A stretch of 58,067 nucleotides of DNA from an uncultured bacterium. GTDB taxonomy: Bacteria; Cyanobacteriota; Vampirovibrionia; Gastranaerophilales; Gastranaerophilaceae. Numbering within the stretch: position 1 is the stretch's first letter; each line of letters begins with the position of its first letter. Positions 10,051 to 18,963 of the stretch are shown piece by piece. The translations under genes and the position numbers were made by a program. The stretch lies in the NCBI GenBank assembly GCA_902767275.1, contig CACXGY010000031.1, positions 1 through 58,067 on the forward strand. Reading direction: 5' to 3'. The notes below the pieces were generated by a model. That model searched no databases and was not told the DNA's origin. It worked only from the letters and a program-made list of their open reading frames with translations.

Positions 10051-11844
10051 ATGACTGATATAACAAATATAGGGACAAAGAATTTAATAGATTTAAAAAT
10101 CGGAAAAGTTCAAGGAAACGAGCCAAAGGGAGAACCTGCAAAAGCGGTGGTTTCTGATAAATCTTCTTCGGATTTAATTAACAGATATTTAGATAATCAG
10201 GCTCAAATAAATAAACCGTCAGTCAATAAACCTGAAAAAATTAACGGTGTAGGTGATGCACCGGTTAATTATAAAAATAATTTAAGAACTATGTTCCGTG
10301 AAAACAAAGCGGTTATATTGGCTATAGTTCCGAGAATATTCACAGCAGAAGATAAAAATGGCGATGAACTAATAAAACGTTCTGATGGAGAAAAACCGGG
10401 AACATTTTTAAGTGCGATAAACAGATTAGACGAAGTAAAAGCGGAAGGATTCAATACGTTCCATATACTTCCTATTCATCCGCCGGGAAAAACTAATGCA
10501 ATGGGCACGGCAGGATCATTGTATGCTCCTGAAAAATATATCGAAGATGACGGGCAGTTGGCGATTGACCCTTCCTTAGTCGATCCTAACGATCCTCGTA
10601 CACCGCAGGAGCAAATGAAGGCATTTATAAATGAATGTCATAAACGTGATATTAAGGTTATGTTAGACCTTCCGAGTTGTGCATCTGTAGATATGTTTAA
10701 TGCACATCCTGAACTTATGGCTATTGATAAAAATGGGAATCCTGAAACCCCTGAGGGATGGTTAGATATCAGAATGTTTAATCCTTGGAAGGATAAATCA
10801 AAACGTGAATTGAATAAAGATTTATTAGATATGCATATTAAGTATGTTGATTCTTGTATTGATTTAGGTATAGACGGTATCAGATCTGATGTTGCGAGAG
10901 CAAAACCTACTGAATTTTGGGATATTTTAATAAATCATGCAAGACAAAAAGATCCTGAATTTGCAATGTTAGGAGAATCATATACTTATGAAACAGCATC
11001 TCCGCAAGCAAATATGCCTTATGACAGACCGGAAGATTCTTTAAGAGCAGGTTTTGATGCGATATACGGTCAACACCATATCTTCCATGAGTTAAAGAAT
11101 GCTACGGAAGCATCAGATTATATTAAGGATATGTTGGATATGTCTGACAGATTACCGGCAGGTAAAACTCTTATCGGTTCTTTTATGACCCACGATGATG
11201 AATCATTGATGAATCATGGCGGCCCTGATTTTTGTAATTTGGTTTCCATTGTTCAATCTACTATTCCGATGTGTAATCCGTATGTATTAGATGGTTTCCA
11301 ATCCGGAGATTATTATAACTATAGTTATGCTCATAAATATTCGGATGAAACTGTAACTGATAATCATGAATTAGAAGTTCACCCTTATAAAATGGATATC
11401 TTTAATTTATCAAGAAAACCGGGCGGAGATCATCCTGAAATCGGTAAAGTAATGACATCAGCATTTAAAAATAGAGCAAACAGTAAATATCAAGATGTTA
11501 TTACTAAAGGCGACTTTATTGAGTTAAAGAAATCGAAAGATAAAGGGGATCAAGTTTGGGCTTATGCTCGTCATAAAGACGGAAAAACTCTTTTAGTTGT
11601 TGCTAATATGAACGAAAACAGACCTTCTTCTGCAATAATTAAAGTTCCGACTTTAAAAGAAACTCAAGAATTAAACAATCTCGTTGATAATTACGGTCAA
11701 CCTAGTAAATTCCAAGTTAAACAAGGCGAATTGAGAGTCGAACTCGGACCTTCAAGAGCACATGTCTTTGAAATTGATACTCCTGATATTGAAAAATATT
11801 TGAACGAGTCACAAATTCACAGACAAAATTTTACTCACAATTAA
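10051..11844 (+). CDS. GH13 (alpha-amylase family) protein, 597 aa
   Basis: This is a TIM-barrel glycoside hydrolase or transglycosidase of the alpha-amylase superfamily. Barrel strands are evident from about residue 85 (FHILPIHPPG, AMGTAGSLYAP). Region II is GIDGIRSDVA (Arg and nucleophile Asp). Region III is probably MLGESY (acid/base Glu). Region IV is MTHDDE (His-Asp). Region I is altered: MLDLPSCAS stands where D-x3-NH is usual. A C-terminal beta domain (LLVVANMNENRPSSA) follows the barrel. The first 80 residues are polar and there is no signal peptide, so it acts inside the cell or is anchored through partners. It is the last gene of the 5967-11844 operon. The substrate is unknown. Confidence 0.8.
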   Translation: MTDITNIGTKNLIDLKIGKVQGNEPKGEPAKAVVSDKSSSDLINRYLDNQAQINKPSVNKPEKINGVGDAPVNYKNNLRTMFRENKAVILAIVPRIFTAEDKNGDELIKRSDGEKPGTFLSAINRLDEVKAEGFNTFHILPIHPPGKTNAMGTAGSLYAPEKYIEDDGQLAIDPSLVDPNDPRTPQEQMKAFINECHKRDIKVMLDLPSCASVDMFNAHPELMAIDKNGNPETPEGWLDIRMFNPWKDKSKRELNKDLLDMHIKYVDSCIDLGIDGIRSDVARAKPTEFWDILINHARQKDPEFAMLGESYTYETASPQANMPYDRPEDSLRAGFDAIYGQHHIFHELKNATEASDYIKDMLDMSDRLPAGKTLIGSFMTHDDESLMNHGGPDFCNLVSIVQSTIPMCNPYVLDGFQSGDYYNYSYAHKYSDETVTDNHELEVHPYKMDIFNLSRKPGGDHPEIGKVMTSAFKNRANSKYQDVITKGDFIELKKSKDKGDQVWAYARHKDGKTLLVVANMNENRPSSAIIKVPTLKETQELNNLVDNYGQPSKFQVKQGELRVELGPSRAHVFEIDTPDIEKYLNESQIHRQNFTHN

Positions 11845-11873
11845 TGATATAAAATGCAAACATTAGATAAACA

Positions 11874-11897
11874 AACGACCGACTTTTGTCGGTCGTT
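11874..11897. terminator. Bidirectional terminator between GH13 gene and nnrD
   Basis: A perfect 10-bp stem (AACGACCGAC, TTTT loop, GTCGGTCGTT) lies between the convergent GH13 and nnrD genes. The stem is GC-rich for this genome and is flanked by A/T-rich sequence on both sides, so it can serve both strands. Confidence 0.85.
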
Positions 11898-11904
11898 ATA
11901 TGTT

Positions 11905-12735
11905 TTAATCTTCAAATACATCTCTCCGCATTATATCAATGATTGCCAGTGGAATATATTTGAGTAAATCCGAAGCGAGTACAGAATATTCACTCAACAT
12001 GCCGGATGCAATTTCGCCTGTTTTTCCGTGTAAGTATACCCCTAACTTTGCGGCTTCAAAACAATCCATTCCTTGAGCACAAAGTCCGGATATTATTCCG
12101 GTTAAAACATCTCCGGAGCCTGCTTTTGCAAGAGAACTATTTCCTGTATCGTTTAGATATATGTCTTGATCTTTTGAACAAACAACCGTACTGTGCATTT
12201 TTAAAACTGTTGTACAGTTATATTTTTCTGTAAGTTCTTTTGCGTATTGCATAGGTTTATCAATAATTTCTTCTACATCGACTTTTAACAATCTGGAGGC
12301 TTCTTTTGGATGAGGCGTAATGATGAGATTTTGCGGAAGATTAAAATTACCTTTCATTTTAGAGAGTAAGTTTAATCCGTCAGCATCAATAATAACTTTT
12401 GTAGTTTCAAGTTCTGAAACAGTTTCCAATAAAGACTTAAATAAAATAGAAACGCTTAATTCTGTTGAAAGCCCGCATCCAATTGATATTACGTTAAAAT
12501 CATTGATTTTGTGTTTTATTTCTTCCAGAGGAAGGTATACGATATCTGAAGATCGTAGTGCAACATTGTTTAAGACTTTAGGAGAACTTGATAATGCAAC
12601 ATATCCGCAACCAACTTTTAAAGCAGAAACAGATGAAAGATATGCTGCTCCCGTATAGTATTCAGAGCCTGCAATATTTAAAACTTTTCCAAATGTACCT
12701 TTGTTAGAAAATTGTTCTCTTTTTGGTAATTTCAT
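11905..12735 (-). CDS. nnrD: ADP-dependent (S)-NAD(P)H-hydrate dehydratase
   Basis: This enzyme repairs hydrated NADH and NADPH by ADP- or ATP-dependent dehydration. The 276-residue protein matches the YjeF C-terminal ribokinase-like domain: LNIAGS-type glycine motif near the N-terminus, ITPHPKEASRLL in the middle, and the anion-hole and catalytic motif AGSGDVLTG. In many bacteria an NnrE epimerase domain is fused at the N-terminus; here only the dehydratase is present, so an epimerase must be elsewhere or absent. It lies 20 nt downstream of trmL in a minus-strand run. Confidence 0.92.
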   Translation of the reverse strand: MKLPKREQFSNKGTFGKVLNIAGSEYYTGAAYLSSVSALKVGCGYVALSSSPKVLNNVALRSSDIVYLPLEEIKHKINDFNVISIGCGLSTELSVSILFKSLLETVSELETTKVIIDADGLNLLSKMKGNFNLPQNLIITPHPKEASRLLKVDVEEIIDKPMQYAKELTEKYNCTTVLKMHSTVVCSKDQDIYLNDTGNSSLAKAGSGDVLTGIISGLCAQGMDCFEAAKLGVYLHGKTGEIASGMLSEYSVLASDLLKYIPLAIIDIMRRDVFED

Positions 12736-12755
12736 TATTGTTCCTCTGATTAATA

Positions 12756-13208
12756 TTATATACCGTTTTGTCGTATTATTTCATAGGCAGTTATAGCAAC
12801 TGAATTTGCAAGGTTTAGACTTCTTTGTCCTTCTTTCATTGGAATTGTAATTGCAGTATCTCTTGTTACGTATTCATTCGGCAATCCCCTTGATTCAGGA
12901 CCAAACACTATAAAATCTCCATCTTTAAACGATACATCAGTATATAACTTTTTACTCTTTGTTGTCAAATAGTAAAAAGTTGATGTTGGAAATTCTGTTT
13001 GTAATTCTTCAATTGAGTTAACTTTCTTTATGTTAACACTTTCCCAATAATCAAGACCTGCTCTTTTAGTATATTTATCTGTTAATGCAAATCCTAATTT
13101 CCCGATAAGAAATAAATCCGCTCCGCAACACGCACACAGTCTTGCGATATTTCCTGTGTTTTGAGGTATTTCAGGTTCATAAAGAGCGATGTTAAGTTTA
13201 GCGGTCAT
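12756..13208 (-). CDS. trmL: tRNA (cytidine/uridine(34)-2'-O)-methyltransferase TrmL
   Basis: This SPOUT-class methyltransferase methylates the ribose of the wobble nucleotide in tRNA-Leu isoacceptors. Its 150-residue length is typical. The N-terminal PEIPQNTGNIARLC motif and the C-terminal knot FGPESRGLP ... RSLNLANSVAI are the family signatures. Its start overlaps the stop of the PgsA-like gene by one base (TAATG), so the two are translationally coupled. The wobble substrate in E. coli includes tRNA-Leu(CAA), and a tRNA-Leu(CAA) gene occurs in this window. Confidence 0.93.
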   Translation of the reverse strand: MTAKLNIALYEPEIPQNTGNIARLCACCGADLFLIGKLGFALTDKYTKRAGLDYWESVNIKKVNSIEELQTEFPTSTFYYLTTKSKKLYTDVSFKDGDFIVFGPESRGLPNEYVTRDTAITIPMKEGQRSLNLANSVAITAYEIIRQNGI

Positions 13209-13804
13209 TAGTTGTTATTATCTCCCAACACGGCTTTTGCTTCAATAACAACAGGCAAACCTCTGACTACACAAAGAACAATAGCAACTATTGCCAGCCA
13301 GTACCCAAATCTGTATGTTGGACCTGAATATGCTTCCATACAAGGAATTTGTGATGCAATAATTACAATGAAAGCGAGAACTTTTGCTACGGCATAAGTT
13401 ATTCTCATGAATTTAGAACCGGTAATCCATTTGCATAAAGGATTACGCTGCATTCCGAAAGGGGTAAGACCTTTCTCCATTGCGGCACTTCTTATTGTAT
13501 CAGTGACAAACCCTCTGGTCAGAGCAATAAGTGCAAACCATACAGGCAGCCAATCCATTACCGCAAAAACTATCCAATATGTGTTCTCAACAATTCTATC
13601 ACTCATTATATCCAATAATGCACCCAGTTTAGATTCTTCGTGAAATTTTCTTGCCAAATATCCGTCTACACCGTCAAGTGCAAATGCCAGTATTGTTAAT
13701 ATTAAAGCCCATATATATGCATTAGAATTATCTACACATGCTATTAGAAGATAAACTCCTATAAACATCAGAAACACTCTAAAAATGGTTACAAAATTTG
13801 CCAT
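13208..13804 (-). CDS. CDP-alcohol phosphatidyltransferase (PgsA-like)
   Basis: This membrane enzyme transfers a phosphatidyl group from CDP-diacylglycerol to an alcohol, most likely glycerol-3-phosphate, in phospholipid synthesis. The family motif DG-x2-AR-x8-G-x3-D-x3-D is complete, from DGYLAR to IMSD. The rest is hydrophobic, with about five or six membrane segments and a polar, basic loop in the middle. At 198 residues it is of normal size for PgsA. It is probably cotranscribed with the upstream oxidoreductase gene (34 nt gap) and the downstream trmL. Another alcohol acceptor cannot be excluded. Confidence 0.85.
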   Translation of the reverse strand: MANFVTIFRVFLMFIGVYLLIACVDNSNAYIWALILTILAFALDGVDGYLARKFHEESKLGALLDIMSDRIVENTYWIVFAVMDWLPVWFALIALTRGFVTDTIRSAAMEKGLTPFGMQRNPLCKWITGSKFMRITYAVAKVLAFIVIIASQIPCMEAYSGPTYRFGYWLAIVAIVLCVVRGLPVVIEAKAVLGDNNN

Positions 13805-13838
13805 AATAATCCTTTCTCGTATGTTCTCTTTAAAGAGA

Positions 13839-14888
13839 TTAGACTCCTATTTTTACCCCTTTATTTACCCCAGTATTTACCCCTTTTGTTCTGGATAGGG
13901 CAAAATCTTTTTTATCTAATTTTGCAATATCTCTGCCAAGCATAACTTTTTCTGCTTCTTCTAAAATACAAGTAACATTGTATCCGTTCTCCCCATCAGA
14001 ACGTGCTTTAAGTCCTTGTTCGCAGCATCTTATGAAATGTTGACATTCTAATTTAAGCGGTTCTATTTCAAGATAATCAAGAGGAATATCTTGAGTTTTT
14101 CCTGCTGCAAAATTATCATATAGTTTTAATTTGTTTTCTTGAACCGTATCATCAAGTATAGCAGTTGCTTTAGTGCCTCTAACAAGTAGTGTAACGTGTT
14201 TTTGAGGAGTAATCCAACTGTCTGAGATATATCCTATAACACCATCTTCAAATTCAATACAGATATGAGTTATATCCATCACGACATTTTTCTCTGTGGA
14301 ACACCCGACTGCAGATAAGACTTTTACAGGATTTTTACCTGTTACATACGAAATCATAGATACATCATGTGGTGCCAAGTCCCACATTACACTTCTGTCA
14401 TTCTTGAAATAGTTGACGTTTAGTCTGTCACTTTGTGCATAGACTACATCTCCTAATTCTCCTGATTCTACTAACATTTTTAATCTGTTAACAGCAGGGT
14501 GATATAGAAGCAGGTGTCCGACCATTAATACAAGACCTTTTTCATTAGCGAGTGTCATTAAGTCTTTTGCTTCTTGAGCAACAGTAGAAATTGGTTTTTC
14601 AACATAAACATTTTTACCGGCTTCAAGCATAGTTTTAACTATTTTATAGTGTGTGTGACTAGGTGTGACAACTGCAACAGAGGTTATTTCAGGATTATTT
14701 ATAATCTCTTGTAAATCACTAATTACATTTATTCCCGGATATAATGTTTTGATTTTTTCTCTTGTTTCAGCATCTAAATCACAAACTGTATCCAGAACGT
14801 TTAAATTATAAAAATTGCGGACAATGTTTTTGCCCCACATTCCATAACCAATTACTGCTACTTTTTGTTGTTTCCCTGTCATTATCAC
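13839..14888 (-). CDS. Gfo/Idh/MocA family NAD(P)-dependent oxidoreductase
   Basis: This sugar dehydrogenase-type enzyme has an N-terminal Rossmann fold (VAVIGYGMWGKNIVRNF, with the GxGxxG pattern relaxed to GYGMWG) and a C-terminal alpha/beta substrate domain. VYVEKPIS carries the EKP catalytic Lys motif. The family often converts UDP-sugars or inositols, and this one may make a nucleotide sugar for surface glycans. The C-terminus ends in an unusual repeat of GVN-type triplets (residues 335-349) encoded by near-identical GGGGTAAAT units at 13840-13880, outside the folded domain. The substrate is not deducible. Confidence 0.87.
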   Translation of the reverse strand: MIMTGKQQKVAVIGYGMWGKNIVRNFYNLNVLDTVCDLDAETREKIKTLYPGINVISDLQEIINNPEITSVAVVTPSHTHYKIVKTMLEAGKNVYVEKPISTVAQEAKDLMTLANEKGLVLMVGHLLLYHPAVNRLKMLVESGELGDVVYAQSDRLNVNYFKNDRSVMWDLAPHDVSMISYVTGKNPVKVLSAVGCSTEKNVVMDITHICIEFEDGVIGYISDSWITPQKHVTLLVRGTKATAILDDTVQENKLKLYDNFAAGKTQDIPLDYLEIEPLKLECQHFIRCCEQGLKARSDGENGYNVTCILEEAEKVMLGRDIAKLDKKDFALSRTKGVNTGVNKGVKIGV

Positions 14889-15037
14889 ACTCCAACCTTT
14901 GATATATTAACTAATTATATTCTAATAAAAAAATACAATGTTTTCAAGAATAATAAGAAATAATAACACTTTTGCATGTTAAATGATATAAAAAATATTC
15001 TTTCAAAATCTAATCCTGAAAACTTTTTGATAAACAA

Positions 15038-15889
15038 TTATAACAATATATTATCAATTAATCTTACACCCTGAACCCTGCAAGCAATAAGAACAAGAGT
15101 GTTATTATCGGCAGTTTCTTTATCTTCAAGCGTATCTTTATCAACAAACTCAAGATATTCAAGTTCGTGTGCTTCAGTCAGAAACGAAAAGGCAGTTTCT
15201 TTTAATGCACTTATATTATTAACTCCTTTGTCGTAGCAAGCCTTTATATTGTTTAAAATCATGCTGAGTGCAAGAGCATCTTTTTTCCCCTGTTCATCAA
15301 GATATTTATTTCTTGATGATAAAGCGAGTCCGGAATCTTCTCTGACAATAGGACAACCTATTAACTCAATAGGCACATTCAAATCATTTACCATTTTTCT
15401 TAAAATAATCAACTGCTGTGCATCTTTTTGACCAAAGAACCCATAATCTGCTTGCGTAATATTGAATAATTTCATAACAACCGTACAAACTCCGTCAAAA
15501 TGTCCGACTCTGGATTTCCCGCAGAGTTTATTAACATAGAAGAACGGTGGTGCAACGTAAGTCAAAGTATCATTCGATAACCTTTGCCCTTCTCCATACA
15601 TTTCATCAGGAGTTGGAGCAAAAATAATATCAGCACCAAGACCTTCTGCTAATTTTACATCAGCCTCCAATGTTCTCGGGTATTTGTCATAATCTTCTGA
15701 TGGCCCGAACTGGATTGGGTTTACAAATACAGAAACAATAACTCTGTCACATTTTTCGACTGCTTTTTTTATTAAAGATGCGTGTCCGTCATGCAACGCA
15801 CCCATTGTAGGAACTACACCAATAACAAGTCCTTCTTTTTTCCATTCTTTAACTTTTTCTCTAACGTCTTTGATTGTATGAACTAACAT
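15038..15889 (-). CDS. panC: Pantothenate synthetase (PanC)
   Basis: PanC condenses pantoate and beta-alanine using ATP, the last step of vitamin B5 synthesis. At 283 residues the length is typical. Motifs are VPTMGALHDGHASL (HxGH-type nucleotide site), VFVNPIQF, GKSRVGHFDGV and the KDAQQL loop. The ATG at 15889 overlaps the end of panB by 7 nt, so the two are coupled in one operon. Confidence 0.96.
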   Translation of the reverse strand: MLVHTIKDVREKVKEWKKEGLVIGVVPTMGALHDGHASLIKKAVEKCDRVIVSVFVNPIQFGPSEDYDKYPRTLEADVKLAEGLGADIIFAPTPDEMYGEGQRLSNDTLTYVAPPFFYVNKLCGKSRVGHFDGVCTVVMKLFNITQADYGFFGQKDAQQLIILRKMVNDLNVPIELIGCPIVREDSGLALSSRNKYLDEQGKKDALALSMILNNIKACYDKGVNNISALKETAFSFLTEAHELEYLEFVDKDTLEDKETADNNTLVLIACRVQGVRLIDNILL

Positions 15890-16734
15890 AATATTTCCTC
15901 ATTTTTTAGTTTTATTGCTTCTGCCATAGGAAGTTTGAAACTTTCTTCTTCTGCAGGATATAATTCAGACTTAACATCCTTGCAATATTGTTTTACTGCA
16001 TTAGTTATAACTTTTTTCATATCAGCATATTTTCTTACAAATTTAGGTTGATAGTCAGAGAATTTACCGAGCATATCATCTGAAACCATAACGTGTCCGG
16101 AACAGAATCTTCCCGCTCCGATTCCAATTGTAGGAATTGAAAGGTTTTCTGTAATATATTTAGCACTTTCTTCAGGAACCATTTCTAAAACAATCGCAAA
16201 TGCTCCTGCTTCTTGAAGTTTTTTTGCATCATCTAAAAGTGCTTTGGTAGAATCAACATCTTTACCTTGAATAGAATGTCCGCCCAATGCATTTATTGAT
16301 TGCGGAGTAAATCCAAGATGCCCGAGTACAGGGATTCCTGAATTTATACAACGTTTAATGACTTTTAATATGTAACCGTTACAACCTTCTATTTTTACTG
16401 CGTTTGCACCTGCTCTTAACATCTCTCCGCAATTTTTTATTGCATCTTCTACCGAAATGTTGTAACTCATAAACGGCATATCTCCTATCACAAGTGCTCT
16501 GTTAACACCTCTTGCAACAGCACTTGTAAAAATAAGCATTTCAGTCATTGATATTGATTGGGTAGAATCATAACCCAGTGCAACATTCGCAAGAGAATCT
16601 CCTACTAATACTATATCAACACCTGCTTCATCCATATATTTTGCTGTTGAGTAGTCGTATGCAGTCAGTACAGATATTTTTTCATTGTCATCTTTCATTT
16701 TTTGTATGGTTTTAATAGTTGTTTTTTTTAGCAT
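15883..16734 (-). CDS. panB: 3-methyl-2-oxobutanoate hydroxymethyltransferase (PanB)
   Basis: PanB forms ketopantoate from alpha-ketoisovalerate and methylene-tetrahydrofolate, the committed step to pantothenate. The family motifs LTAYDYSTAKYMDEAG, LVGDSLANV, VKIEG, VLGHLGFTPQS and the ISIPTIGIGAG-like segment are all present, and length (283) is normal. It overlaps panC. The panE reductase step is not in this window. Confidence 0.96.
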   Translation of the reverse strand: MLKKTTIKTIQKMKDDNEKISVLTAYDYSTAKYMDEAGVDIVLVGDSLANVALGYDSTQSISMTEMLIFTSAVARGVNRALVIGDMPFMSYNISVEDAIKNCGEMLRAGANAVKIEGCNGYILKVIKRCINSGIPVLGHLGFTPQSINALGGHSIQGKDVDSTKALLDDAKKLQEAGAFAIVLEMVPEESAKYITENLSIPTIGIGAGRFCSGHVMVSDDMLGKFSDYQPKFVRKYADMKKVITNAVKQYCKDVKSELYPAEEESFKLPMAEAIKLKNEEILC

Positions 16735-16773
16735 ATTTATATTCCTTTGGCTAGTGATAGTTATAATTGATTA

Positions 16774-18078
16774 TTATTTTTTCTTTGCTTGTTTTTTATA
16801 CCAGCAATATACTGCTCTTGCAACACGTGAAGAACTGTGTCTTACAAGTCCGTTTTTGCTTTTTTCTTCTTCAAGAAGTTTTGTTGATACAAGTTTTACT
16901 CCTGTAGGATTCAAATTTTCGTTGTCAAGTACGACAGGGAATGAATTATGACTTGCGTATGCAGGAGAAATATTTTTAGGGAGACTGTTATTTACTAAAA
17001 CTGCATCTAATACATCCGTGCTGCCGGCATGAGTTAATATAGCATTAACATGGCTGGATACAGAGTAGTTATCTGTTTCACCGGGTTGTGTCATGATGTT
17101 ACACACATATATTTTCTTTGCTTTTGCCCTTGCGACAGCATTTGATATTTCTTTAACAAGTAAGTTCGGTATAACACTTGTGTACAAACTACCGGGTCCC
17201 ATTACGATTAAATCTGCATTTCTTATTGCTTCCAGTACTTCAGGAAGGGCTTTACATTCTGATGGTTCTGTAAAAAGTCTTTTTATTTTGCCATGAGCCT
17301 CAGGGATAGAGGATTCTCCGTGTATAATTCTGCCATCCTCCATTTCTGCAACAAGTTTCATATCATCAAGTGTTGCAGGAAGAACACGTCCTCGAATAGA
17401 TAGTACGTTTGAAGATTCACGAACTGCTTTTACCATGTTCCCTGTGATTGAACATAGTGCTGTAAGGAATAAATTCCCAAAACTATGTCCTTTTAATCCT
17501 TCACCCATATCAAATCTGTATTGAAATAATTTAGTGATTAAATCTTCATCGTCAGCAAGTGCGGCTATACAGTTTCTAATATCTCCGGGTGGAAGTACAC
17601 CCATTTCTTCTCTCAGACGTCCTGAACTCCCGCCGTCATCTCCGACAGTTACAACTGCCGTAATATTATTAGTTACTTTTTTCAATCCTCTTAATAGCAT
17701 TGATAAACCTGTTCCACCGCCAATGGCAACAACTTTCGGACCTTTGTTGAGTTTTTTTCGTCTGTATAAGGTTTCTAATACATTTTCTTTTTCTTTTTCG
17801 TCGTGGATATCTAACATGGAAAGATTTGTTTTTTGCCAACCTTTAAAAAAGAAGATAACACCTAAAATTATTGTAATAGATGCAACAACATCAACATTAA
17901 CCGTATTTCTTACATCTCGTAAAAAGTCAGCAACCTGTTTAGGATCAGATAAGGTTAATATCCCTGCTACAATAAGTACGGCACCTAAAAAAATAAGTGC
18001 GAACCATCTTTTAATTTCCAGTCCCGGAATCAACCAGCCTGCATCTTTTGGTATTTTATTTCTAAATATATTTCTCAT
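16774..18078 (-). CDS. yvcK: YvcK/CofD-like protein with N-terminal membrane anchor
   Basis: This belongs to the gluconeogenesis-factor YvcK family, UDP-sugar-binding proteins that link carbon status to peptidoglycan synthesis and cell shape. The core starts near residue 113 with VVAIGGGTGLSMLLRG, followed by VGDDGGSSGRL and PPGDIRNC, all diagnostic. Two hydrophobic helices precede it (about residues 25-45 and 60-80), so the protein is membrane-anchored, a form also seen in cyanobacteria. The extreme C-terminus is basic. It lies 39 nt upstream of panB on the same strand. The biochemical role of the family is only partly known. Confidence 0.88.
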   Translation of the reverse strand: MRNIFRNKIPKDAGWLIPGLEIKRWFALIFLGAVLIVAGILTLSDPKQVADFLRDVRNTVNVDVVASITIILGVIFFFKGWQKTNLSMLDIHDEKEKENVLETLYRRKKLNKGPKVVAIGGGTGLSMLLRGLKKVTNNITAVVTVGDDGGSSGRLREEMGVLPPGDIRNCIAALADDEDLITKLFQYRFDMGEGLKGHSFGNLFLTALCSITGNMVKAVRESSNVLSIRGRVLPATLDDMKLVAEMEDGRIIHGESSIPEAHGKIKRLFTEPSECKALPEVLEAIRNADLIVMGPGSLYTSVIPNLLVKEISNAVARAKAKKIYVCNIMTQPGETDNYSVSSHVNAILTHAGSTDVLDAVLVNNSLPKNISPAYASHNSFPVVLDNENLNPTGVKLVSTKLLEEEKSKNGLVRHSSSRVARAVYCWYKKQAKKK

Positions 18079-18168
18079 AATCTTAAATCCTTGTTCATAC
18101 TTTTAACCTGAAAAGCAAATAATGAATAGTGTAACAATAAAAAATTTATATATTAAATATTTCGACGT

Positions 18169-18963
18169 TTAGTCAACCCAGCCGGAAGTTTTTACTCTAC
18201 CGTATCTGACAGGTTCAGGCGAAATCAAACTGTTTGCTCTTTGAATTATTTCAAGAGAATTTGGATACTTGTTACTGAAGTGGATTGAATCAATATTTGC
18301 AATGGTCAACCCGTCAGAAGTGTTGTTCACTTGGGATGTATGTAAAATTGTTTGAAGTCTTTTCATACAAGATTCTGTATCTGTTATATCAGGCAAGGAA
18401 TATTCTATCCCTAAATCTTGATTATATTGTTTTTCGATAATTATTTCTTCTGATATAGGTATTTTTATATAAGAAGCGATTTTTTCGATAATTTCTCCTG
18501 TAGACCCGCAATAAGTGAGCCATTGAGAACATTTTTGTATTGCTCTTGCAATGACAGTAGCAAAGTGAAAATCTTCACTTGCTTTTTTATACATTGCTCC
18601 GTGAGGTCTTACATGTTCGATTTCCAGATTATATGCTTTAGCAAATGACATTATTGCCCCTACCTGATAAATTACTAATGCTTCCAGTTCATCATCTGAT
18701 AAATCCATTGCTCTGTATCCGAACCCTTGAATATCAGAGAATCCAATATGAGCACCAATAACAACATTTTTTTCTTTTGCTGCTAAGAGTGCTTTTCTGA
18801 TTGTTTGCGGATCGCCTGCGTGTGCTCCGCATGATATATTTACAGAACTTACATAATCTAAAAAGTCATATTCTGTATTATTTTTATATACTCCGTATCC
18901 TTGTGCTAAATCACAATTAAAATCTATGCTTTTAATGTTTTTTCTTACGGGTGTTTTTTGCAT
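18169..18963 (-). CDS. pxpA: 5-oxoprolinase subunit A (LamB/YcsF family)
   Basis: PxpA works with PxpB and PxpC to cleave 5-oxoproline using ATP. The family motifs are clear: FNCDLAQGYG at the N-terminus, NISCGAHAGD, GAHIGFSD, and VRPHGAMYK. At 264 residues it is full length. No pxpB or pxpC is in the window, so the partner subunits must lie elsewhere or are missing. It is the first gene of a possible run pxpA-yvcK-panB-panC (90 nt gap to yvcK). Confidence 0.88.
   Translation of the reverse strand: MQKTPVRKNIKSIDFNCDLAQGYGVYKNNTEYDFLDYVSSVNISCGAHAGDPQTIRKALLAAKEKNVVIGAHIGFSDIQGFGYRAMDLSDDELEALVIYQVGAIMSFAKAYNLEIEHVRPHGAMYKKASEDFHFATVIARAIQKCSQWLTYCGSTGEIIEKIASYIKIPISEEIIIEKQYNQDLGIEYSLPDITDTESCMKRLQTILHTSQVNNTSDGLTIANIDSIHFSNKYPNSLEIIQRANSLISPEPVRYGRVKTSGWVD

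Noticed and set aside
12320-12658. Plus-strand 112-codon open frame
   Set aside because: It is antisense to nnrD, whose motifs are complete.
17534-18106. Plus-strand 190-codon open frame
   Set aside because: It is antisense to the well-supported yvcK gene and has low-complexity Ser/Pro composition.
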